Shown here piece after piece: positions 44,701 to 54,319 of a stretch of 64,000 bases of DNA. The stretch comes from Caprella mutica. Its lineage: Eukaryota > Arthropoda > Malacostraca > Amphipoda > Caprellidae. The stretch covers positions 39,765-103,764 of the forward strand of contig CANNZV010002324.1 of assembly GCA_947561585.1 (NCBI GenBank), in the 5' to 3' direction. Made by a program: the position numbers and the translations under genes. Numbering within the stretch: position 1 is the stretch's first letter; each line of letters starts with the position of its first letter. The notes under the pieces were generated by a model that was not told the origin of the DNA, searched no databases, and saw only the letters and a program-made list of their open reading frames with translations.

Positions 44701-46910
44701 AGCACATGACTCTTATCATAGTCTGTCTATTTTTGCCATACATGTACTTTTTCTACACCTTTATCAAAATTTGAAACCATCGAAGAGGTGTAAGATTATT
44801 CAAGGAATCAAGAATTTTAATATTGCATGATATTACTGCCTAGTTTTATATTATTTTATTCATAAATCGGGTTAATTTTTTACTGAACCTAATAATTTTT
44901 TAAAAGACTTTGAAGTTGTATATAACTTGAATAAGTTACCACTGACCATATACATCACCAAGCAACATAACATGCTAATTATTAGCAAGAAGTCAACCAT
45001 TAGCGTTACAGAACAAAGTGGATATCTTTTTTTTAAATTAATTTAATGGTTATTGTGTAACATATGGCATACAAATATTGTAAATTTTAAAGACTAACAT
45101 TGTATAATAATATATTCATCTAATTTTAAGATTAATATTGAAATGCCACATCTTACTCTCATTTACTGTCCCTTTGATTCAAAGCCTTTTATTCTTATTC
45201 ACAATTCAAAGGCAAAACTCCCCTTAAACTCTAGAAAATTACTTTATTGGGGCAGTAAACTTAAATAAAATGACAATGATTTACTCTATAATTGAAACTC
45301 CTTAATCGATTTATCAACAAGAGAGAGAAAAAGGTTTGTCCTAAGGTTTACTGGCCCTATAAGTAACTTTGCTATTTTTTATTTGTAGTCTCCATCTGAA
45401 GTCAAACCACTTTAACCCTTCACTTTACGTGCCATTTCTAACAATCTACTATTCATTGTGTATTTCAGTATTTGTGATGCAGATCTCAACTATTTCATTT
45501 AAACCTGCTTACTCCCCTCTAACTTTGTTGCAGTCCTAATAAAACTTAATTCTTTTGTTTGTGATATTGTTAGAAATATTAAGTTTGTTCAATCACTCCC
45601 CCCACTGAGTGTACAGTACCACCAATACCCCATCACTCCCCCCACTGAGTGTACAGTACCACCAATACCCCATCACTCCCCCCACTGAGTGTCCAGTACC
45701 ACCAATACCCCCATCACTCCCCCCACTGAGTGTACAGTACCACCGATACCCCATCACTCTCCCCACTGAGTGTACAGTACCACCAATACCCCATCACTCC
45801 CCCCACTGAATGTACAGTACCACCAATACCCCCATCACTCCCCCCACTGAGTGTACAGTACCACCAATACCCCCATCACTCCCCCCACTGAGTGTACAGT
45901 ACCACCGATACCCCATCACTCTCCCCACTGAGTGTACAGTACCACCAATACCCCATCACTCCCCCCACTGAGTGTCCAGTACCACCAATACCCCCATCAC
46001 TCCCCCCACTGAGTGTACAGTACCACCGATACCCCATCACTCTCCCCACTGAGTGTACAGTACCACCAATACCCCCATCACTCTCCCCACTGAGTGTACA
46101 GTACCACCAATACCCCCATCACTCTCCCCACTGAGTGTACAGTACCACCAATACCCCCATCACTCCCCCCACTGAGTGTACAGTACCACCAATACCCCCA
46201 TCACTCCCCCCACTGAGTGTACAGTACCACCAATACCCCATCACTCCCCCCACTGAGTGTACAGTACCACCAATACCCCATCACTCCCCCATTGAATGTA
46301 CAGTACCACCAATACCCCAGCACTCCCCCCATTGAATGTACAGTACCACCAATACCCCATCACTCCCCCCATTGAATGTACAGTACCACCAATACCCCAT
46401 CACTCCCCCCACTGAATGTACAGTACCACCAATACCCCATCACTCCCCCCACTGAGTGTACAGTACCACCGATACCCCCATCACTCCCCCCACTGAGTGT
46501 ACAGTACCACCAATACCCCCATCACTCCCCCCACTGAGTGTACAGTACCACCAATACCCCCATCACTCCCCCCACTGAGTGTACAGTACCACCAATACCC
46601 CCATCACTCCCCCCACTGAGTGTACAGTACCACCAATACCCCCATCACTCCCCCCACTGAGTGTACAGTACCACCAATACCCCCCATCACTCCCCCCACT
46701 GAGTGTACAGTACCACCAATACCCCCCATCACTCCCCCCACTGACTGTACAGTACCACCAATACCCCATCACTCCCCCCACTCAATGTCTCGCTATTCAT
46801 GTGTTCCCCATCTCTTCAGGTCTAGACTAGGCTGTCAGGTGTACCTCACTAAAGCTTCTGAAGGCATGGAAGTCTTCATCCCTCCTCCTGTAGATGTCAG
46901 AGAAGACTGA
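41795..46910 (+). CDS. Mitochondrial [2Fe-2S] ferredoxin, adrenodoxin type; exons 41795-41991, 42196-42305, 42846-42981, 46820-46910
   Basis: Four exons join in frame to about 177 residues. Residues 1-60 are rich in Arg, Ser and Lys with almost no acidic residues, as expected for a mitochondrial presequence. The mature domain begins near VTIKIKTEDDHVTLKGEVGD. Cluster ligands are all present: CEGTIACSTC (C-x5-C-x2-C) in exon 3 and RLGCQV in exon 4. Adrenodoxin-type ferredoxins pass electrons from NADPH-ferredoxin reductase to mitochondrial P450s (ecdysteroid synthesis in insects) or to Fe-S assembly. The tail MEVFIPPPVDV looks closer to FDX1 than FDX2. The stretch IAHIKKKTSR replaces the usual acidic LTDxSR-type segment, which is odd for a surface that docks basic partners. 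Intron 3 (3.8 kb) holds a lipase ORF and a minisatellite. Confidence 0.9.
43609..44452 (+). CDS. Patatin-like phospholipase (PNPLA family) nested in ferredoxin intron 3
   Basis: An open frame of about 280 codons runs to TAG 44450-44452. Numbered from the first codon at 43610, the oxyanion-hole loop LSGCGF lies at 11-16, the GxSxG nucleophile elbow GASAG at 68-72 (Ser70), and the catalytic D-G-G at 189-191 (YLDGG). Later SLTISPFAG and PLKMKIANE-like segments follow the PNPLA2/PNPLA4 order, and the protein ends soon after the domain, like short PNPLA4. Such enzymes hydrolyse triacylglycerol, retinyl esters or phospholipids, often at lipid droplets. No ATG precedes the domain: an in-frame TGA lies at 43586 and GGTTGCAG just before 43609 is a plausible 3' splice site, so a short 5' exon is likely. 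It is higher in GC than its surroundings. A recent retrocopy is possible, but the frame is intact. Confidence 0.8.
44453..45593. other. AT-rich part of ferredoxin intron 3 / 3' flank of the nested lipase
   Basis: No coding region is seen. AATAAA-like signals near 45243 (TTAAATAAAATG) and 45537 (CTAATAAAAC) could end the lipase transcript. Confidence 0.45.
45594..46788 (+). repeat. ~40-bp minisatellite (TCACTCCCCCCACTGAGTGT)
   Basis: About 29 units of 40-42 bases follow the pattern TCACTCCCCCCACTGAGTGT then ACAGTACCACCAATACCCCA. Variants differ at GAGTGT/GAATGT, CAATA/CGATA and the length of the last C-run. The array ends 31 bases before the last exon of the ferredoxin gene. Each unit has a pyrimidine tract followed by ACAG, so it resembles a weak 3' splice site. 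Confidence 0.97.
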
Positions 46911-48715
46911 GTGAATGTCTTACGTCTCTACCTACATCACCTACCTTATAATTCACAGTTTACCTCTTCTACAAGTATGTCCACACTCTTCTCCTACCCA
47001 CTAATTTGTTGCTATTTATGATTTTTATTGTCGTGGGTTAAAGATTAGACTTTTTTCGTTGATAAAATATGTAGCTATTCTATGATTTTAATGATGCTCG
47101 ACATTTTAAACAGATGTAAACTATATCTTTGATGCCTTTCGTTACCTAGATGTCATTTATGAAATTATTAGGCAGTTTTAATACATAAATAAAGAATAAA
47201 GTGAGAGGGATCCTATTGCCCTAACATGCTTTTAAATAACCAGTTGATATAAAGTTAATTATTTATCCTTTATTGAATTAAAAGTGCCATTAATATAGAT
47301 TTGTGATCCAGTATGTAATGATATGCCATTGAATTTAATGGCATATCATTAACTATAAAATTATTTACTACTTTCAAACTTGTTGTATTATGAGAATTTA
47401 TATTTATTGATTAAAATACTTTTCTACTTAAGCAGAGTGATTGTTTAATTAATACAGTATGATATATTTATTCTATTTAAATTTAGTGAACAATATAGCC
47501 ACTGTAGTTTATTTACCTAAATAGTTTTTAATTTAAGTGAATTTCCGAATTCTCTTACTCTGGTGCAAGATCTGAGTTATCGTCTGGTTCCACATTTCGA
47601 TCATGTAAGAATACGTAGCTACAATTTAGAATAGTCTGTTATTCTGTTAAATTGTTTATCTTTTCCTTATGATCGTAAATATGGAGCCTGTCCATAACTC
47701 GGAAGTTACTCTACATACCATCAAACACTTCGTCAAACTACACCTGTATTTCCTAACATATTTTAGATTTCTCGTCCACATTTTCTTCTGCTGTTTGACC
47801 ACTGTTTTATATCTAATTAATTAATGATGGGTATTTCATTTAAATTAACAAAGAAATTACTCTTAAGCTTGGTTGTATGACTGAATACTCAAATATCCTC
47901 CATTTTTCTTATAAAAACATACAAAATTTTCATTTTTTATTCTACTCTTCGACAAAAATGTTATACCTCTTACCTCCACTTTAATCAGTTTGACGAAGTG
48001 AAAGTTAAAGATTCAAACCTGTTAATGTAGCTTACCAAATGACCTTTTATTTATTATTTTTAAAATTCAGAATATTTATTTAGTACAGAATATATTTATA
48101 ATAGATTCCTAGAATTTTAACATAGAGACTATTAACTATATTTCAGGCTATTAGATGCTTACCTATCTACTGTACTTTCTAAACTGTAAAGTTACCTAAT
48201 TATTGTCCTGTAGACACTGTAGAAAATGTTTCAATTGTTTTCTCTATTTCATAACACTTGTTATACATTCACATCAATGCAAAAACAGTTTTAATTATAA
48301 TAAAGACAGATTTTAAAGAAACTATATCTAATTTAGTATTTAGAGGTGATATTGAGGTTATGACTTATTCTGTTAGTTAAATTGTTCTAAACTATAAAAT
48401 CAATATTGTTACTCTAGCAGTAGTTAATATCGAGCATTTTTACTCCTAATTTGATGTCACAATTTTGAAGTTCTATTTCAGTCCTGATATTTTAACAAAT
48501 TGCTCCTGAAATGCTAAGTAAGTTCATCTCCTTGTGGCAGCTTTATTCATTTCATGGCTAATTTGCTCGAGAGGTTTGCCTTTATCCGTAGATATATTTT
48601 TGTATTACCTAATTATAAAGTTTATATCAATCTAAATTTTATTCCCCAATAATCTATAGAATGGTATAACTATTTGAATAGTACTACAGTGCGTGGATGA
48701 ACGATTATGTTTCAG
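46911..48715. other. 3' flank of ferredoxin, AT-rich
   Basis: Possible polyadenylation signals AATAAAGAATAAAG lie at about 47188-47201. The stretch 47320-47352 (GATATGCCATTGAATTTAAT then GGCATATC) is a near-perfect inverted repeat. No gene is established. Confidence 0.45.
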
Positions 48716-48825
48716 CTTATCTGACAGCACTAAAAGCGTACCTCCAAACTGAAGGTGCAAGGCCTACTTACTACCAGAGCCTTGGTTCACTTCATCACCA
48801 GATGTACATACCTGCTGATATATAG
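48716..48825 (+). CDS. Possible 3'-terminal coding exon
   Basis: After TATGTTTCAG (AG at 48714-48715) a 35-codon frame begins in phase 1 and ends at TAG 48823-48825. It reads YLTALKAYLQTEGARPTYYQ and then SLGSLHHQMYIPADI. Composition is much less AT-biased than its flanks and looks protein-like. I do not recognise the family and cannot find a matching upstream exon in phase. Confidence 0.3.
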
Positions 48826-49443
48826 GCAGTGATCAACTTTAATGTATCTAATTCAACATACACAATTAATAGTCTAATATTTGATGAAAAAATTAAGTTA
48901 ATGCATCTATTTGTATTAAAGCTACTAATTTTTCCAAATTACAATTGGCGTATTGTTTTTCGTTCATCCATGACTACACTGGTACAAAGAAATGCTCTAT
49001 TGCGCTACAATCGAAATCATCGGCAATAAATCAAATTCTGTGTCTCGTCTCAAGCGGATGTACATTTAATGGAATTTGCTGCGCTAAGTGCTGCCTAGCG
49101 TATTAGCTAAAAACCCATGAATTCGCAATAGCAAATACTTCTTAGAAGTGAAGAAACTAACGTTCTCTAGATTGCTATTCTATTGGCTTTAGCTTTACCT
49201 TATAGGAAGTACAAATAGAATAGATATTGCCTGTCTGATCGAACAATTTCTCTATCAGATAAAATAGAAATCTGCTTCTTTTATGAAGAAACTATTAGTT
49301 CAGTATTATTTGCTTCCAAGTAATAGGCTCTCTATATTGTTACAAACCTACCAATGTTTGACGTTCTCTGTTATAATTGGCTGAAAAGATAGTGATCGGA
49401 ATATATTATTTGTGCTGTAGTGATTTCTCAAGTGCATTAACAG

Positions 49444-49693
49444 GGCCAAAGTTTTGGATGTCTGGGGAAGTACTCTTCATTCCGGAGGTATTAGAGGAAT
49501 GCTCCGCTACTTCTCATATCGTCTGAGACAACTTGAAGCAAGCTATTCCCTCTGGAGTTCTAACCATCGTCCCAATACATTCACTCCATTAACTTCCAAT
49601 GCTTCTTCTTATTCTTCAACAGGAGTAGTGGCGCTATTTGCTCCTCGATTTGATATGCCATTTATTCTTCACTACATTAGCAGACTGTTTTAA
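49444..49693 (+). other. Isolated protein-like open frame
   Basis: An 80-codon frame (49454-49693, MDVWGSTLHSGGIRGMLRYF ...) follows a possible 3' splice site AACAG at 49439-49443. GC content rises locally. I recognise no domain, and a second frame (PKFWMSGEVLFIPEVLEEC) is also open over the first 90 bases, so neither is secure. Confidence 0.25.
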
Positions 49694-49764
49694 CTAGCCA
49701 TTTAGTTATGTGGGAGTCGTGTGTATTATTTAACTATATACAGGATTATTTGTCAAAATATATA

Positions 49765-50105
49765 AAACTAGATTACGTGCACACGGTAGAGCGCATACCT
49801 TCGCCGCCACTTTGACCCGTTCTCTTCCAAAATCTAATAAACTGGATAATAACCAATCTTCCTACCAAGTTTCATGCAATATGGTTGAATACTTTTTGAG
49901 TTATAAATGACCATGACCTTGACCTTTGACCGGGACACTCCACAAATTCTACCTGCAGGTTACTGGACATTGACCGATCGTTTTACCAAACTTCAGGCAA
50001 TTTGTTAGAAATCTTTTTCAGTTATGCGAATAACAAGATGATAAATAAAATAAATGCCGTCTAAAATATAACCTTCCACTTGCAGCGAAGGTAACAAATA
50101 TTATG
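49765..50105 (+). repeat. Dispersed repeat with TGACCTTGACCTTTGACC core
   Basis: This stretch is GC-richer than its surroundings and contains CCAAGTTTCATGCAATATGG, ATGACCTTGACCTTTGACC and terminal GCAGCGAAGGTAAC. The GACCTTGACCTTTGACC core and the GCGAAGGT-type end resemble a repeat I recall from many invertebrate genomes. It is probably a SINE or a retrotransposon 3' end. This is recall, not a search. Confidence 0.4.
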
Positions 50106-50789
50106 AAAAAGGTGTTGGATCATTCAAATAATAATAAAAAATATATAGATTTAATTTTGCTCTGCTTTTGATGTCCATAAATTCTTTCATTTATTTGATA
50201 TTAAAGGGTATTCTAAAATTATTTTTACTGAAATCGGAGTTAAATTGAATATTCATTTTTAGATGATCAGAAATGTGGAACAGTTTGACAACTCTGTTTT
50301 CCCCACATTAGTTCTACCTATGGAATATATTAGTAGTTTGTCTAGAAGATTCAAATTAGGACAAAATATTAAAACTAGGAGAGCACTCGTAGGAACAACA
50401 ATAAATATCCTTTTCTGTTTTGAGTGTTAATATTTACTACATATATTTTCTCCAGCTTTTCTCTTTAGTTCACATTTGAAGCATTCATGTAAGTCCATCA
50501 TAATAAAGGGAAGGAAACAATTTGGCAACATGATCTCAGAACATTATGAAATGCACCTGAGTTATGATTTTTTTATGATTAAATTATAGAAAACGATATA
50601 AGTCATGCCCAAAAATATCCTATCATTAGAAAATTATAAAAGGACTTGATTATTTATTGTTCATTTTTTTGTACTTATCAAAAAATCTTTATCCTTTTTC
50701 GTCTTAGTTATCCCTCAAAAACTATAGTTTTCTCCAATATTTTAATCATAGAAAACTATCAGTGTCCCTGAGTTGTGAACAATAAGCCT
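50106..50789. other. AT-rich non-coding stretch
   Basis: No gene or clear repeat is supported. Confidence 0.5.
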
Positions 50790-51317
50790 CACCCGCATTC
50801 GGGTGTCACTGGTACATTTGGCCTGTAACTTTTTTGTTTGGGCAGCTATGTAGTTTAAACTTATACAATGTTTGAACTATATCAATACCGTTAATATCCT
50901 GTGAAAATATCGTCAATTAATTGAAATTTGAATAAATAAAGAAAATTTTTATTTCATGAAAATCGTATGTTAACTGTAACATTTCCGGCTTTTAGAATTG
51001 CGTTATGTAGATTTTTGATCCCCTATGGTTCTGTCAAGTTAACTTCATGATTGTTTAATGAGCACGCCCCCCGATAACCATATATATATATCAGTATATT
51101 TATCAATGTACCTGTGACACCCGATCGGGTGTCACAGGTACATCATTTTTCTAAGTTTGTTTTGCTTATTACTAATTCAGATTTCAATTAATTTACGATA
51201 TTTTTACTTGATATTATCGGTAATAGTATAGTTCAAACATCATATAAGTTTAAACTTCATAACTGCCCAAATAAAAAGTTAGAGGCCAAATGTACCTGTG
51301 ACACCCGTTTGCGGGTG
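50790..51317. repeat. Abutting TIR elements punctuated by CACCCG...CGGGTG hairpins
   Basis: Long arms (about 50796-50940 and 51165-51311) are inverted relative to each other: CGGGTGTCACTGGTACATTT left, AAATGTACCTGTGACACCCG right. Three short hairpins (50790-50805, 51118-51131, 51302-51317) share the CACCCG/CGGGTG stem. The middle one is the centre of a perfect 34-bp palindrome at 51108-51141. It reads as two elements with CGGGTGTCACAGGTACAT ends joined end to end. No coding capacity. Confidence 0.75.
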
Positions 51318-51348
51318 ATGTAACCACATTAGAGCGCAGTACCTTACT

Positions 51349-51411
51349 CGTTGTGAAGTGACTCTGAGTTATGAAGAAACCAATACTTCATAACTCAGGA
51401 ACTTCACTGTA
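51349..51411. mobile_element. Minimal palindromic MITE (TACAGTGAAGTTCCTGAG family)
   Basis: GAAGTGACTCTGAGTTATGAAG and its inverse CTTCATAACTCAGGAACTTC are separated by nine bases. The right end CACTGTA ends in TA. The arms match the ends of the 39070-40683 element, so this is nearly an ends-only copy. Confidence 0.6.
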
Positions 51412-52099
51412 TATACAATATTAAGAAAATGCTTTATAACCTTATAGAGAAGACAGACATAAAAAGACGCTCGTCTGGCAGGCGCTACTGTTAAGTGTAA
51501 CAGAAACTGCTTGAATGCTTGGGTTATAAGAGGTGAGAATGACAGTGTATCCGCAAATAAAGTAGCCGATTTGTAAACTATTATTGCTAGAAGATTGAAA
51601 TAGGTTCCATTTAAAAGATAAGAATTCCAAGTTACTTTCATCATAAATTTAGCATTACATAACGTCCACCAGACTGTGCTCCATACACCTAGCAAGACCA
51701 AAACATTATTTTTATCACATTCTGTATATAGTATTACCATGGGTTCTTAAATTGCATTTGAAATGGTGTCATCAAAAAAATGTTTTATTAAGATTAAATT
51801 AATGGTAGTTTTCTTTACTTATGTCTCAGCAGATAAATTTCTCACTGATTTCGTTTAATCATCGACAATTAAATTTCTCTAACCATGTTAATGATGTTTC
51901 TGTCCTTGATGTATTTTTCATGGCCTGAATTTTCTTTATTTAAATTATACACTCTGCCGTGGACATAGCACATAACGTAATTTCATTCAACTGTTATTTA
52001 TAACATTCCATAACTTGCCTAAAATCGATAAATTGTAGTCATAACCAGGACAAGTTTTCTCTATTCCACTGATATTTGTGCCATTCTTGGGATAATATT
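51412..52099. other. Upstream flank of the mariner
   Basis: No gene is supported. I looked for the matching 5' inverted end of the mariner here and did not find it. Confidence 0.5.
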
Positions 52100-53243
52100 C
52101 CGTCATTTCAAAGACTCTCTCAATAGCGAGATCGACTGTTTGGAAGTGTGTGAAGCGTTTTAATGAGAGAGGAGACTTGACTTATCGTCCAAGAAGTGGT
52201 AGACCACGCTCACAACGCACCAAACAACTGATAAAATGTGCCCGAGAGAAGATCAGGAGGAACCCGAAAAGGTCAATACGATTGTTAGCCAAAACAGCTA
52301 ATGTGAGTCCCAGAACAATGAGAAGAGTTGTCAAAGAAGACCTAAAGATGTCCTCTTTCACTCTCCAAAAGATACAGATTCTGTCAGAAGCTGTAAAGAA
52401 AAAGAGATGGGAGAGAAGCAAAGCACTTCTGAGAGAATTGAAGTCTGGCACGGCTGGTGAAATTGTTTGGTCTGACGAAAAAAATTTCACAGTGGAAATG
52501 GCTCACAACCGGAGGAATGACAGAATAATTGGTAAAAGTGCAAAAGACATCCCATACAAACCAAAAAACTGTCCACAGAACCATGAAACTTGCTTCAGTA
52601 ATGGTCTGGGCCGCCGTTTCAGAAACTTGGAGATCTCCTTTAATTTTTGTGGAACAAGGCGCCAAAATCAATGCTAAATGTTATATTGAGAAAATTTTGA
52701 CGCCAATGTTGGAGTCAGCTAAGGATTACTTCGGTAATGACACTCTATGGACATTTCAGCAGGACGGTGCGACTTCACATACTGCAAATGTCACTCAAAA
52801 CTGGTGCCATGACCATCTTCCACGGTTTTGGTCCAAAGAAATGTGGCCTCCCTGCTCCCCAGATGTTAATCCTATGGACTTTTCGGTATGGTCCATTCTT
52901 GAATCAAAGGCCTGTGGTAAATTCCATCGCAGTGTGGATGATTTAAAGCGTTCGCTCCAGAGATCTTGGAAGGAAATTTCACAAGAACAGTTGCGTGCCG
53001 CAGTAGGAGGAGTTCGGAGGAGATTTGAGGCTGTTATTAAAAACAAGGGGGGACATTTTGAATAAATTTATGATTTTTGAATTCTTGAAACCCTTATGTA
53101 ATAATACATAACTGTAAATTATTAAATATATTTTTCGTTGGATTATAATATGCACTTTCATTTGCTTCCAAACTTACGCCCCACCCTGTAGTTTACAAAT
53201 TACAGCCCTTTTAAATCGGCCACTTTTTTGCGGACACCCTGTA
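52100..53243 (+). mobile_element. Degenerate mariner-like transposon, maT-type (DD37D)
   Basis: The remnant covers a broken transposase reading frame and the 3' terminal region. The 3' end shows two nested terminus-like motifs, CACCCTGTA at 53182-53190 and ACACCCTGTA at 53234-53243, as in inverted ends beginning TACAGGGTG. No matching 5' end was found upstream, so the 5' end is lost or too diverged. Confidence 0.8.
52102..53065 (+). pseudogene. mariner transposase, frameshifted
   Basis: The helix-turn-helix region is recognisable from about 52117 (IARSTVWKCVKRFNERGDL), then the GRPRSQRTKQ linker. The first catalytic Asp is in VWSDEKNFTVE (codon 52474-52476) in frame 1. A single-base indel near 52545-52560 moves the protein to another frame, which continues as MKLASVMVWAAV. 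The second Asp is in FQQDGATSHTA (52763-52765) and the third in NPMDF (52877-52879). There are 37 residues between the second and third, the DD37D spacing of the maT group. In-frame stops occur before 52100, so the N-terminus is lost as well. It ends with TAA 53063-53065. The three catalytic residues survive despite the breaks. Confidence 0.85.
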
Positions 53244-53346
53244 GCAAGCATCCAGTTACCTCTAGTAACTGCCATGCTCACAGTTATAAACCCACAGTAC
53301 AGAGAATATATAGTATCCCAGAGCTATAGGGGGGATATTACGCGTG

Positions 53347-53746
53347 TCCCGGTAGGCTGTGACGTCACATGTCAACAATGGTGCGTACGTTTGTACGTAC
53401 AGTACAAGCACAAAAGATGGCTGCAACACACCCAACTTTTGTTAAATAACGTTTTCGGTGATATTTTTTTTAATTCTACATTACCGCATGCTATTATCCA
53501 ATCTCTATAGTCATACGGACGAAAATTAAAAAATGACTGTTGATGTAATTGCTACTGGTCTTTTTACACCCACAATAGTAACAAATTTTTAGTCTTGAAG
53601 AAGACGATTTCTTCAAGATAATTAGATCATTAGTCAGATCGGTCGCGTTGGCCGCCATCTTAATTCTCTATTCCACGTGACCCACAGCAATTCTGTTTAC
53701 TATGACGTGACCTCTTATTTACATACATGACGTCACAGCCTACCCA
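53347..53746. mobile_element. ~400-bp TIR element with GTAGGCTGTGACGTCA ends
   Basis: GGTAGGCTGTGACGTCACATGT at the left is mirrored by ACATGACGTCACAGCCTACC at the right. The ends include TGACGTCA, the consensus CRE/ATF site. No coding capacity is convincing. No clear target duplication was found. Confidence 0.65.
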
Positions 53747-53869
53747 GAATAAATTTGAATAATACATGTAACTGGGGTACTATACTATTCTGTTTACTAT
53801 GGTTATACCTCTGTAGTAACTGTAATGCTTACATTTACCTCTGCAGTTACTGCCATGCTTACAGTGGGG

Positions 53870-54305
53870 TACGGTCAAGAGTCCCCCCCGGTCACGAGCC
53901 CCCCTCCTCCCCGGTCATGAGCCCCCTCCCCCTCCTTGTTTTTTTAAATTCTTATTTACCTAGTTAAATAAATGAAGAACTACTTAGATAGAAATAACTG
54001 AGAGTTGCTAATGTAGTTTGTTGTATCCGCTAGTTTGTTGTACTGCACACTTCATGATTGTTTAATGACCTGGCAGGAGGATTCGGGGGGCGGTACGCCC
54101 CCATTATACATATATTTTATGTTTAATCAGTAATGAACTACAAAAGTGACAATAAGGATTAAATAATATAGGTAAATAAGGATTAAAAAACATGGGGCGG
54201 GGGCTCGTGACCGATGGGGCTCATGACTGGGATGGTTCTTGACCAGGGGGGCTCATGACCGGGGGGGGGGGGGGGCTCTTGACCAGGGAGGCTTATGACC
54301 TACAC
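53870..54305. mobile_element. Foldback element with GGTCATGAGCCCCC subrepeat ends
   Basis: The left end (about 53872-53930) has three units of the form GGTCA(A/C/T)GAG(T/C)CCCCC. The right end (about 54190-54300) has five inverted units such as GGGGGCTCATGACC. The middle shares a core with 19470-19585. It is organised like the element at 2073-2968, but the subrepeat is unrelated. Confidence 0.7.
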
Positions 54306-54319
54306 CCGCTTACAGTTAC

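Noticed and set aside
45594..46788. CRISPR-like array
   Set aside because: Units are contiguous without unique spacers and the context is a eukaryotic intron.
45609..46830. Several Pro/Tyr-rich ORFs over the ~40-bp minisatellite
   Set aside because: They are fragments of the array in different frames with no conserved start, and lie within an intron.
47528..47604. Possible exon reading EFPNSLTLVQDLSYRLVPHF with a GTAAGA donor
   Set aside because: The upstream acceptor is weak and the phase does not fit the 48716 exon candidate; a short open run of this size is expected by chance.
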